From Nitrospiraceae bacterium (GTDB taxonomy: Bacteria > Nitrospirota > Nitrospiria > Nitrospirales > UBA8639), in NCBI GenBank assembly GCA_020632595.1, contig JACKFF010000001.1:1069441-1133440 (forward strand): a stretch of DNA of 64,000 nt. The letters run 5' to 3'. Position numbers and translations under genes: made by a program. Positions 18,369 through 26,758 of the stretch are shown here, one piece after another. Numbering within the stretch: position 1 is the first letter of the stretch; each line of letters starts with the position of its first letter. Below the pieces are notes generated by a model that saw only the letters and a list, made by a program, of their open reading frames with translations, did not search any database and was not told where the DNA came from.

Positions 18369-18741
18369 GACAGACCTCCCTTACCTGAGGGTGAAACGGT
18401 TGAAATGAATGAGGGGGAGTCAGACTTCTCGGAAAAAACCAGCTGAAATTAATGGGGGGAAGGACGGATCTCTCTCTTAATGTGAAAAATTTTTTCGATC
18501 ATTAAAAAATAAATTTAGACAAAAAAGACTTTTGTATTTATTTTATGTACAAAGAGAAGAGCCTTAGGCAAGTTCAATACCAGGATATGGAATGGCAAAA
18601 ATACAGGCCTTTTTTTCCTCCAGGATGTATTAAACTTAGGATTGTGAAATGTCATTCCAAGAGATTCTGTATGGTTCACCCTTCGGTTTGTATTCGTCTG
18701 TTTGATGAACGTTCCTTACATTTGGGGTCACAGTAGATTTC
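18369..18741. other. AT-rich divergent intergenic region
   Basis: Upstream region shared by the minus-strand di-haem cytochrome and the plus-strand beta-helix gene. Strongly AT-rich around 18480-18545. Apart from the sigma-54 site at its right end I could not define a promoter. Confidence 0.4.
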
Positions 18742-18757
18742 AGGCACCCCGTTTGCC
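18742..18757 (+). promoter_or_regulatory. Sigma-54-type promoter (beta-helix gene)
   Basis: AGGCACCCCGTTTGCC: GG at 18743-18744 and GC at 18755-18756, exactly 10 bases apart, with GGCAC and TTTGC around them. The expected transcript start, about 18768, favours the ATG at 18779 as translation start with a very short leader. Confidence 0.5.
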
Positions 18758-18778
18758 AGAACCATTTTGAGAGAGGAG

Positions 18779-19591
18779 ATGGCCTTGCCCGCTGAACACT
18801 CACCCCTTCACGAACCGCCACACAATCCTTTCGGGGGAAAAACGTTAATTGTGGACGCGGAGCACCCAGGTTGCTTCACCCTACCCAGCGAAGCTCTCGC
18901 TCACGCGCAACAAGATGATCAAATATTCATTCGACCGGGGGTTTATGAAGATCGGTTGGTACTGACTGAGCGAACCATCCATTTGGTCGGCGCCGGACGG
19001 GACCAGGTCACAATATTCAATCGGCGGAGCGGTCCTTGCTATCTTCAGCGAGTTTCCGGCGGACACATCAGTGGTATCACGTTTCGTTATGTGGGCAGCG
19101 ACCAACATTCCGCCCTGAATATTTTAGATTCGGTGTGCACCATATCTCACTGCAGGGCCACGGAAGGGATTTTATCCGGAGTCGTTATTTATGGACCGGA
19201 TTGCCGCCCGACCTTGCTCGACAACGAGATTTCTCATAATCGGGAGTCCGGTATTTTTTCGTTTGCCGGAGCTCAACCGTACCTGCGTGAAAATACGTGT
19301 TTTGGGAATCATCATTTTGGAATGGCTGCACGGGACGAGGGCACTCGACCCGACATGATTAAAAACATCTGTCGGGAAAATATGCTAAGCGGCATTCTCC
19401 TCTTTCACCTCGCCAAGGCGCTTATCCTCGAAAATACTTGTGAAGAAAATTCGCATTGGGGAATTGTGCTCACTCCGGATTGTGAAACCACCCCAAAATC
19501 TGAAGACCTCCCCCAGTCAAATCATTTGGCACATAACCCTCGCGGAGCCTATACCCTCACCACAGAACCTTTGGCTGATATTGGTCGCTAG
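18779..19591 (+). CDS. Right-handed beta-helix (NosD/PbH1-type) repeat protein
   Basis: 270 residues. After ~20 variable residues it begins a parallel beta-helix: TLIVDAEHPGCFTLPSEALAHA, then QIFIRPGVYEDRLVLTERTI, IHLVGAGRDQVTIF, and repeats of the NEISHNRESGIFSFAGAQP / ENTCFGNHHFGMAA / ENTCEENSHWGIVL kind. This resembles periplasmic copper-binding NosD-like and pectate-lyase-fold carbohydrate proteins, and also some F-box-like cytoplasmic helices. No signal peptide is visible, so location is uncertain. The ATG at 18779 is preferred over a TTG at 18767 because the sigma-54 promoter predicts transcription starting near 18768. Function not assignable. Confidence 0.7.
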   Translation: MALPAEHSPLHEPPHNPFGGKTLIVDAEHPGCFTLPSEALAHAQQDDQIFIRPGVYEDRLVLTERTIHLVGAGRDQVTIFNRRSGPCYLQRVSGGHISGITFRYVGSDQHSALNILDSVCTISHCRATEGILSGVVIYGPDCRPTLLDNEISHNRESGIFSFAGAQPYLRENTCFGNHHFGMAARDEGTRPDMIKNICRENMLSGILLFHLAKALILENTCEENSHWGIVLTPDCETTPKSEDLPQSNHLAHNPRGAYTLTTEPLADIGR

Positions 19592-19702
19592 AGATCAAAT
19601 CGCCGCGCGGCTGATCATTCACCAAGACCATACAGGATGCCGGGGAACGAGGGTCTATGATAAGGTGGGCAACGTTGACAGGACTGTCCAGGACGATTCG
19701 AG

Positions 19703-20143
19703 ATGAATGATTATTTGTGGCATCAACTGAACGCTGTGCTGGGTAGCCTCACCGTGACGGTGGGACTCTGGTTATTAGTGGGAGCCTTACCGGTACCTAT
19801 GGGAATGGCTCTGGCCCTCGGGCTGGCCATCCTGTTGGCCTGGAAAAGTCCGTCTATTGGATCGATCTGGGCGACTTCCACATTCCTCTTAGGAGTGGAA
19901 AGTTTCGCGTGGCCCATCATGCAAATGGCCGACATTCAAAAGCTGGGACCAGAACCTCCATTAGAAGAATTGGAACGGATTTTCACCGCCGTGTTGTTTG
20001 GGCTGTTTTCCGGCGTGTTCTGGATGACCTTTGCTTATGGAATTTTCAAACGCACTCGAGAGAAGAGCACGCCGACCTCCCCTTCAACCACCCTTCCCAA
20101 AACAAAAAACCAGAAGAAACAGGCAAGAAGGCGATCAGGCTAA
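19703..20143 (+). CDS. Hypothetical membrane protein, 146 residues
   Basis: Three likely membrane helices (about residues 12-28, 33-47 and 95-112) with a cytoplasmic tail rich in Lys, Thr and Pro (KTKNQKKQARRRSG). I do not recognise a family. It follows the beta-helix gene by 111 bases on the same strand and converges with priA 24 bases later. Confidence 0.6.
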   Translation: MNDYLWHQLNAVLGSLTVTVGLWLLVGALPVPMGMALALGLAILLAWKSPSIGSIWATSTFLLGVESFAWPIMQMADIQKLGPEPPLEELERIFTAVLFGLFSGVFWMTFAYGIFKRTREKSTPTSPSTTLPKTKNQKKQARRRSG

Positions 20144-20167
20144 TCCCGTGATAAGGCCAAACCCCTG

Positions 20168-22483
20168 CTATTGAATGTCCATGGGGTCCACATGAAATTC
20201 AACGACGACAGGATCTTTCCGAAATTCTGCTTCATATTCCCGCTGAAGGCTTCGAAGGCCTCGTTGTGCTTCTGATAACTCAGACGTTTTCATCAAAAAA
20301 ATTACACGATTTTTCTTGGTCCGCCCTGGTTTTTGGGATGCCATCGGACCCAGGACCATTGGGGTTCCCATGCCCCCTTTTCCAGCTAGACCGGGAGGTC
20401 TTCTCCCTTCAAACTTTTTCAATCGTTGATGGAGAAAGTCTACGACTTTTTGCACGCGTGGCGCCTGCTCCCCCGTCACAACCAACAATATTACGTGGGT
20501 AGTCGGGGGGTATCCTAAGAGGTCACGCAACTCCAGTTCCTGGTCATAAAACATTCGGGGACACTGGTGCCCAATGGCTGTGAGTACATGATGATCAGGA
20601 ATTCGCGTTTGGAGAATCACTTCCCCGGGCTCTTGCCCATTACGGGCCAATCTGAAAGCCCTCGACAACATCTGAAACGTTCGTTCGGCTGATCGGAATT
20701 CAGGAATATGGAGCCCAAGATCAGCCTGAGGAAACCCAATGACCGGAGCCGTAGGTGGATCTGATTGATGGACTAAAAATTCCGTCCCAATCATTACCCC
20801 AATGTCTTTGTGCCGGAATTGGCGTAACATCGTATCAGCCGCTTCGGGGGTTTTCACATTCTCCCGATCGAACCGAGCCACCGTGACCGCCGGAAAAAGA
20901 CGGCTCACCTCTTCTTCCAGTCGCTGAGTTCCCGTGCCGGAGAATCGAAACACCCTGCCTTGACACGTGGGACAAGTTTCAGGGGTTGGTTGAATTCCCT
21001 CACAGTAGGTGCACACCAGACGGGAAGGTTGCTGATAGAGTTTCAATGGAACTCCACAGTTGGGACAGCTCGGAGCCTTTCCACAATCCCGGCACACCAG
21101 GGCACCGGAAAACCCTTTACGATTGAGAAGTAAAATTACTTGATCCCCCTCTTCCAATGACCGCATGATTCTGGCGATTAAGGCCGGCGACAGGATGGTC
21201 TCATACGGTAAGGTTCGTAAATCGACAGTACTCACATGAAGAATCCGCTGTGACGGGTGTTCCAATGCCTGACGAATCTGCTCTGTAAAACGTCCATAGA
21301 GTTCCAAGGAAGGCGATGTCGAACCATATACTACGAGAGCCTGGTCACATTCTCCCCGCATTCGCGCGACTTCCCGAGCGTGAAAATACGGAAGGTGTTC
21401 ATCTTTGTAGGACGGATCCTCCTCCTGATTGATCCAAACGAGCCCCAAATTGGGAACCGGCAGAAATAGTGCTGATCGAGTTCCCACCACGACTTGCACG
21501 TCGCCCTTTCGAATTCGTTCCCATCGAGCAGCACGAACCATTGTCGAAAGATGGCCATGATAGACCTCAACCTGAATATTGCCGAGAAGTCGCACCTTTT
21601 TACCAAGGATTTCTGCTTGCTGCACTTCTGGAGCAAGGATGACGACGCGGCGGCCTTTTTCTAGAATGGTCTCAATCATCTTGAATAACAGATCCATTTG
21701 AACCGATTCCGGTCCCACAACAGGCAACTCCTGAAAACCGCCGGCTTGGACTGCAGTGAAAAAAAGTTTCCATGTCTCGTTGCCTCTAAAGTTGAAAGCC
21801 GCTCGTTGAACAGACTCCGGGAGTTCTCTTGATTCTTCTGGAGAATCAAATAACCCTCGGGGAACTGAATGCACCGAATTTCGTCCAACTCTGATTCCAC
21901 GGACCGGACTTTGATCCTTGGATCCTGTAGGAAGGGTCGTCTGCTCAATAATCCATCCCTTCTTCTTCGCACGAGTCAAAATATCTGAAACATTGTTCAT
22001 CGTTCGCATAAGAGAGGACCGGAGCAATCCCCTGGGTGCCTGTTCTAACTTGCGAAGCACCAACTGCACGTCAGATGCCAGCGAGCGGTCCGATAAGGCC
22101 TGGCGACCGTCGTCCGTTAAGGATATTCGCCTAATTACGGGTATCGAATGTGGAGGAACAATCAATCGCAAGCATGCGGAGAAAGGAGCCAGATAATAAT
22201 CTGAAATTTTTTCAACCAGTCGAAGCAGGTTGTGGTCCAAAGGACGGTTCCCGGCATCGGCCTCCAACGAAAGAATGGCACGCAAGGGTTTTTGACGGAA
22301 CTGGTTTTGCAGGGAAGCAGAGTTTTGCATTTCAAAGAGCGTCACGACCACTCCAGAGACGACAGTAGAGCCTAAAGGCACCACCACGGGACTTCCTATA
22401 TGCAACAGGGGAAGTAGATGGGGAGGGACCTGATAGGTAAAGATCTGGAACCGCCTGGCTGGCAGGACAACGTCAGCAAGCAT
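20168..22483 (-). CDS. priA: PriA-like primosomal protein lacking ATPase motifs
   Basis: 771 residues. The PriA architecture is recognisable: an N-terminal DNA-binding part (VVLPARRFQIFTYQVP), a helicase-like core with VVVGTRSALFLP and AREVARMRG, an eight-cysteine zinc region (C464, C467, C473, C476, C491, C494, C504, C507) and the C-terminal QADLGLHIPEFRSAERTFQ block. However, the Walker A motif GVTGSGKT is replaced by VVGPESVQ (about 255-262), DEEH by NQEE (about 352-355), and motif VI QVAGRAGR by SRAFRLARN (about 607-615). It should bind forks and recruit partners but not hydrolyse ATP. A pseudohelicase PriA is known from Deinococcus. No frameshift; the reading frame is intact, so it is probably functional in another mode. 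Confidence 0.88.
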   Translation of the reverse strand: MLADVVLPARRFQIFTYQVPPHLLPLLHIGSPVVVPLGSTVVSGVVVTLFEMQNSASLQNQFRQKPLRAILSLEADAGNRPLDHNLLRLVEKISDYYLAPFSACLRLIVPPHSIPVIRRISLTDDGRQALSDRSLASDVQLVLRKLEQAPRGLLRSSLMRTMNNVSDILTRAKKKGWIIEQTTLPTGSKDQSPVRGIRVGRNSVHSVPRGLFDSPEESRELPESVQRAAFNFRGNETWKLFFTAVQAGGFQELPVVGPESVQMDLLFKMIETILEKGRRVVILAPEVQQAEILGKKVRLLGNIQVEVYHGHLSTMVRAARWERIRKGDVQVVVGTRSALFLPVPNLGLVWINQEEDPSYKDEHLPYFHAREVARMRGECDQALVVYGSTSPSLELYGRFTEQIRQALEHPSQRILHVSTVDLRTLPYETILSPALIARIMRSLEEGDQVILLLNRKGFSGALVCRDCGKAPSCPNCGVPLKLYQQPSRLVCTYCEGIQPTPETCPTCQGRVFRFSGTGTQRLEEEVSRLFPAVTVARFDRENVKTPEAADTMLRQFRHKDIGVMIGTEFLVHQSDPPTAPVIGFPQADLGLHIPEFRSAERTFQMLSRAFRLARNGQEPGEVILQTRIPDHHVLTAIGHQCPRMFYDQELELRDLLGYPPTTHVILLVVTGEQAPRVQKVVDFLHQRLKKFEGRRPPGLAGKGGMGTPMVLGPMASQKPGRTKKNRVIFLMKTSELSEAQRGLRSLQREYEAEFRKDPVVVEFHVDPMDIQ

Positions 22484-22853
22484 GAGTGATTAGGATTTTC
22501 ATGAGCACACAATTCTACCAGCGAGTGGTTCTGCCTACAACGCTATTCAACCTCAGCCCTCAGATCAACACATATATTGGGAGCCACGAGCAAGTAAGCA
22601 CTGAGTCTATAAAAATTCCCCCCCTTGCCTGCCCATCCTCATAGTCAATGCGTAGCATGCGAGTTAGAAGAAAAACAGGCTGCCCTGTTCCATCACTGAA
22701 GTTCCAAACATTCCTGTTTGTTTCGGCACCTTGACGATTTCGATAAAAACAGGAAGGATAGAAACGACCGGTTGAAATCCTATCCAGCCGGTTAGGCAAG
22801 AATCGGTCGGCTCACAGTCTTTTACCCGTAAAAAACACATCTAGAGAGATCAA
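22484..22853. other. Non-coding region upstream of a small membrane peptide gene
   Basis: Holds several short repeats: ACAGG/CCTGT around 22673-22690, GGATAG/CTATCC and a direct repeat of CCGGTT near 22752-22793. No recognisable gene. May contain the promoter of the small gene at 22891. Confidence 0.4.
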
Positions 22854-22875
22854 CTCCGATTCCACATAATCGGAG
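22854..22875 (+). promoter_or_regulatory. Stem-loop at the ribosome site of a small gene
   Basis: Perfect 8-bp inverted repeat CTCCGATT (22854-22861) and AATCGGAG (22868-22875) around a 6-base loop. Its 3' arm runs into the GGAGGAGGAG Shine-Dalgarno sequence of the gene at 22891, so folding could limit translation or stabilise the 5' end. Confidence 0.5.
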
Positions 22876-22890
22876 GAGGAGAATAGGAAA

Positions 22891-22983
22891 ATGGGAGGCT
22901 TGGAAATACTTGGAGTCTTGGCTCTGTTGATTGGAATCATTGGCATCGTTGTTCTACTAAAAAGTCGAAAAAAATCCCAATAA
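22891..22983 (+). CDS. Small single-span membrane peptide, 30 residues
   Basis: ATG GGA GGC ... TAA encodes MGGLEILGVLAL, then LIGIIGIVVLLKSRKKSQ: one hydrophobic helix of about 20 residues followed by a positively charged tail, as in small membrane-embedded regulators. An unusually strong Shine-Dalgarno sequence (GGAGGAGGAG) lies about 8 bases upstream. Not adjacent to a same-strand gene; it converges with the NtrC-type regulator. Function unknown. Confidence 0.6.
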   Translation: MGGLEILGVLALLIGIIGIVVLLKSRKKSQ

Positions 22984-23120
22984 AGACCCGACAATTCCCT
23001 CTGTGAACACGATGGCCTATAGTAGTTTTGAAGGACCACCCCAAGGCATCAACATGCTCTGAGAAGACGAACATACAAACACCTTCATTGGGCGCTTATT
23101 GCAGGCACCAACCCATAGGA

Positions 23121-24509
23121 TCAAGACTCTGGGATTTTTTTGAGACGGCGGTCCAAAGCAAAACGAGTAATGCCAAGATATTTAGCAGCGAGACTTTTAT
23201 TATAATCGGATAACCGCATGACTTCTTCAATCAAATCGCTTTCAATGCCCGCAAGGGATTGCTCTCCGAGAACCATTTCCATGCGCACCACCTTTTGATC
23301 CCCTCGAGTGACCGCATTTACTGAGGAACGAGCCTCTTCATGTACTTCACGAGGCAGATCTCCTTCCGTCAAGCTTTTCCCACGACAAAAAATAGCCGCA
23401 CGCTCCATAATATTTTCCAGTTCACGAATATTTCCCGGATATGGATAGCGCTCCAACAGCCGTTGGGCCTCCGGCTCAATAGCCGCAACCTCTTTGCCAA
23501 GGTCGCTGCTTTGTCGAATCAACGTCGCAAGAGCCAAAGGGATAATATCCTCTGTTCGATTCCGTAATGGTGGGAGATTCAATGACACCACATTCAGCCG
23601 AAAAAACAAGTCCTCCCGGAATCTGCCTTGCGCCACATCTTTGCGCAGATCACGATTGGTGGCCGCAATCAGACGAAAATCCACATCAATATCCTCTTGC
23701 CCACCCAACCGTTTAAACGAACGCTCCTGCAACACTCGAAGCAATTTCGCCTGCATGGAAGGATTGAGGTCTCCAATCTCATCTAAAAAGAGCGTCCCGC
23801 CCTCTGCCTGTTCACAAAGACCGGGTTTGCGCTGGTTTGCTCCCGTGAAAGCCCCGCGCTCATAGCCGAATAATTCACTTTCAAATAATTCCTGAGGAAT
23901 GGCGGTACAATTCACCCCCACAAACGGACCTTTGTCCCTAGGGCCGTTATGATGAAGTACTCGAGCGACAAATTCTTTCCCTGTTCCCGTTTCTCCAAAC
24001 AGGAGAACTGTCGTTTTCAAATTTTTTGCCATTTCCTGAATTTGCCCTACCAACTCTTTCATACTGGGACTATTGGCAATCAAACTGTTGAAGGCATATC
24101 GACCTGGCCTATCCTGCGTTTCAAAATCGATACGGCGCCGAAGGGTTAGATAGTCAAGCGCGCGATCGATCACAGGTTCCACAGTGGAGAAATCGACGCT
24201 TTTAATCAGAAAATCATAGGCCCCGAGTTTAATGGCTTCCACCGCATCTTCCACCGTGCCATAGGCGGTGAGGAGAATGACCAGGGACTGTTGAGATTTC
24301 GCACGAATATGCTTAAGAGTTTCCAGTCCGCTTAACCCGGCCATTTTCAAATCTAACAGGATGAGGTCTGGCACATCGTGATCAAGAGCTTCCAATAAGG
24401 CCTCCCCTGAAGCAAAGCTTCGAACATGATGGTGTCGTTTTGCAATTCGTCGGCTGATGGCTTGGCGAACCACATCATCATCATCCGTAATAAAAATGTT
24501 CGCGCGCAT
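23121..24509 (-). CDS. NtrC-family sigma-54-dependent response regulator
   Basis: 462 residues: receiver domain (1-~120; DDD near residues 9-11, phospho-acceptor Asp in LILLDLK, Lys in FLIKS), AAA+ domain (~140-375; Walker A GETGTGKE, GAFTGA loop, Walker B GGTLFLDEIGD, arginine fingers in GRFREDLFFRLN), and a Fis-type helix-turn-helix at the end (YNKSLAAKYLGITRFALDRRLKK). All catalytic motifs are intact. Encoded 3 bases after the kinase gene, so the two form a pair. It is the best candidate activator of the sigma-54 promoters in the window. Confidence 0.93.
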   Translation of the reverse strand: MRANIFITDDDDVVRQAISRRIAKRHHHVRSFASGEALLEALDHDVPDLILLDLKMAGLSGLETLKHIRAKSQQSLVILLTAYGTVEDAVEAIKLGAYDFLIKSVDFSTVEPVIDRALDYLTLRRRIDFETQDRPGRYAFNSLIANSPSMKELVGQIQEMAKNLKTTVLLFGETGTGKEFVARVLHHNGPRDKGPFVGVNCTAIPQELFESELFGYERGAFTGANQRKPGLCEQAEGGTLFLDEIGDLNPSMQAKLLRVLQERSFKRLGGQEDIDVDFRLIAATNRDLRKDVAQGRFREDLFFRLNVVSLNLPPLRNRTEDIIPLALATLIRQSSDLGKEVAAIEPEAQRLLERYPYPGNIRELENIMERAAIFCRGKSLTEGDLPREVHEEARSSVNAVTRGDQKVVRMEMVLGEQSLAGIESDLIEEVMRLSDYNKSLAAKYLGITRFALDRRLKKIPES

Positions 24510-24512
24510 GGG

Positions 24513-26438
24513 TTACACCGTTGGAAGTTGGGGTTGGCAAACGCAAGGCAGCCACCATGTCATGGTGGTCCCAATACCTGACTGACTTTCCGCATGAATC
24601 TCTCCACCATGGGCTTCAATAATATTTCGACAAATAGGCAATCCCAGTCCTGTGCCACGATGTTTGCCTGTGGTAAAAAACGGTTCAAAAATCCGAGGGA
24701 GAGCACTTGGACTGATTCCCTTTCCATTATCTTTGACTTTAATACGCAGTCCCGGTATTCGTTCAATAGTTTCCTCCTCAACAGACAGACGCAGACACCC
24801 TCCCTCCGACATCGCCTCAACGGCATTTTGAATCACATTTAGCAACACTTGCTTCAGTTGATCCCGATCGGCTTGGATGGAATTGAGATTGGCAGGCGGA
24901 TGAAATTCGATCTGAATGGCCTTTTGTTTTATGGGTTCATTGAGGACCTGCAAAGACTCCAGTACCAGATCTTGCAATTGAAAGGTCACCGGAAGCAAGT
25001 CTCGTGGTCGCGCAAAGTCTACAATTTGGTTCACAATGCGATCCAGTCGCCGGGTTTCCTTGAGAATGGTCACAAGGTCCTCATGGCGGGAATCCCCATC
25101 AGGAAAATCTTCCATCAACAACGTCGTGGTTGACCCAATGCCCACAAGTGGATTTCGAATCTCATGCGCAATACCTGCGGCCATTTGCCCCAATGTGGCC
25201 AATCGGTCAGATCGGTTCAATTGTGCACGCATATGCTCTAAAGCCGTGATATCCACATTAAATCCCTGGTACACCATGGTCTGCCCACCGTGGTCTTGAA
25301 TGGGAACCGCGCGACATAAGACCTTCCGAACGGCTCCGTCAGGATGTAGAAAGCGAAGGACCCGCTCAAAGGGCTCACTCTGGTGGCAGGCATCTTGAAA
25401 TGTTTCGCGCACCCCCTCTCGATCATCCGGATGAATCGCTTCCCACATATGTTCAGGATCTAATACCTCATCGGGATTCCTCCCCGCCAGAACCCAATTC
25501 TGCCGGTTGCTAAAAATCAGATGATCTTTTTTTGCCGTGAATATTCCTATGGGCGCATAATCCACAATCCCTCGATATTTGGCCTCGGAAGAGGTTAAGT
25601 CCTGATTCAGCGTCCGGAGTTCCTGTTCGGATTGTTCAATACGCCGGATATGATTCCGGATTTGAGTGCCCATTGTCTGCATGACCTTGGTCAATTCCCC
25701 AATTTCATCGTCACGCTGAAAAACGGGAATATTCGGAATGTTTCCCCCGGAAACATTTTCCACAGCCTTGACCAAGGTCGTTAATGGTCCTGTAATGGAC
25801 CGCGCAATGAGATGAAGAGGCACCAGCAACAAAATCAACGCCAAGGACCCTCCCCACACGACCACCCCCATCAGAGCCGCCCGGTCTGCGGCGCTACTCC
25901 CAAGGGCGTGTTGCAATTGCGTGACTTCTCGCCGATCAAACCGAGCCATTTCTTCACGAATGGCAAGCATGAGAATACGCCCTTTTTCACTTTCGACATA
26001 GTCCGTGGCCTCCTGCGGAAAACCCGCTTTGACCCGTTCAATCAGCCGATCTTTGTCATTCATTAATTGTTCAACCATTCCTTGAACAGTTTCAATTACC
26101 TGTCGCTGATCCTCAACAGACCTGACCATCTGTCTCAATGAATTCCCGAGTAACAGCACTCGTTGCCTGGCTGCTAAATAGGGCTGTAAAAATGGCGCTT
26201 TTTGGGTCAAAATAAACCCTCGAAACCCGGTTTCGAGATCCACCACTAATCGCATATATTCAGCCGACGCGCTTTGCACCAGATACACATCATTCAGGCG
26301 ATCTTCATCCAGAGAAAAAGTCTGGACGCTTCGATAGGTCACCAGGCTCAAAATCAAAACGGCTAACACCGGGACCCCGGAGACCAAAAGAAGCTTTCTG
26401 GCAATCGGAAGATTTAAAAATAATTTATTGAGAGACAT
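24513..26438 (-). CDS. Membrane sensor histidine kinase (CHASE3-HAMP-PAS)
   Basis: 641 residues. Membrane helix at ~17-36; periplasmic CHASE3-like helical domain (~40-185) with DLETGFRGFILTQK; second helix ~189-210; HAMP (~212-262); PAS/PAC (~285-400) with the FNVDITALEHMRAQ end; HisKA with the phospho-acceptor His425 in AHEIRNPLVGI; HATPase with N (NVIQNAVEAM), G1 (VKDNGKGIS) and G2 (GTGLGLPICRNII) boxes. It precedes and pairs with the NtrC-type regulator. The signal is unknown; CHASE3 ligands are undefined in general. Confidence 0.92.
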   Translation of the reverse strand: MSLNKLFLNLPIARKLLLVSGVPVLAVLILSLVTYRSVQTFSLDEDRLNDVYLVQSASAEYMRLVVDLETGFRGFILTQKAPFLQPYLAARQRVLLLGNSLRQMVRSVEDQRQVIETVQGMVEQLMNDKDRLIERVKAGFPQEATDYVESEKGRILMLAIREEMARFDRREVTQLQHALGSSAADRAALMGVVVWGGSLALILLLVPLHLIARSITGPLTTLVKAVENVSGGNIPNIPVFQRDDEIGELTKVMQTMGTQIRNHIRRIEQSEQELRTLNQDLTSSEAKYRGIVDYAPIGIFTAKKDHLIFSNRQNWVLAGRNPDEVLDPEHMWEAIHPDDREGVRETFQDACHQSEPFERVLRFLHPDGAVRKVLCRAVPIQDHGGQTMVYQGFNVDITALEHMRAQLNRSDRLATLGQMAAGIAHEIRNPLVGIGSTTTLLMEDFPDGDSRHEDLVTILKETRRLDRIVNQIVDFARPRDLLPVTFQLQDLVLESLQVLNEPIKQKAIQIEFHPPANLNSIQADRDQLKQVLLNVIQNAVEAMSEGGCLRLSVEEETIERIPGLRIKVKDNGKGISPSALPRIFEPFFTTGKHRGTGLGLPICRNIIEAHGGEIHAESQSGIGTTMTWWLPCVCQPQLPTV

Positions 26439-26758
26439 ACCGAATTCACCGAAACTCTTCCCTTCAAACCTTTGCCTGACACCTGATATAACCTCCCAAC
26501 CCTCACCCCACTATACCCCAAAAACCGGTCTAATCTCATTATGTGAGGTGCCCAAACCAGGATCATTTCTCCACTCAGATTCTATTTCTTGAACAGGTTA
26601 ACCGGATTATCCCACCCCAGCTAACGGAGAAAGATTCCATGGTCAGATTAAGACAGTTTGTGATCATAGGCGGAAATAAATGGCCGGCAAAGCCGTATAG
26701 TGAAGATCGGGAAGCCTGCACACATGGGGGAGAGGTAAGAGATAAACGCACCCAAAAC
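26439..26758. other. Non-coding gap between nhaB copy 2 and kinase gene
   Basis: 320 bases upstream of the kinase operon and downstream of nhaB. It should hold the kinase promoter; I see neither a clear terminator nor a sigma-54 site. Confidence 0.4.
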
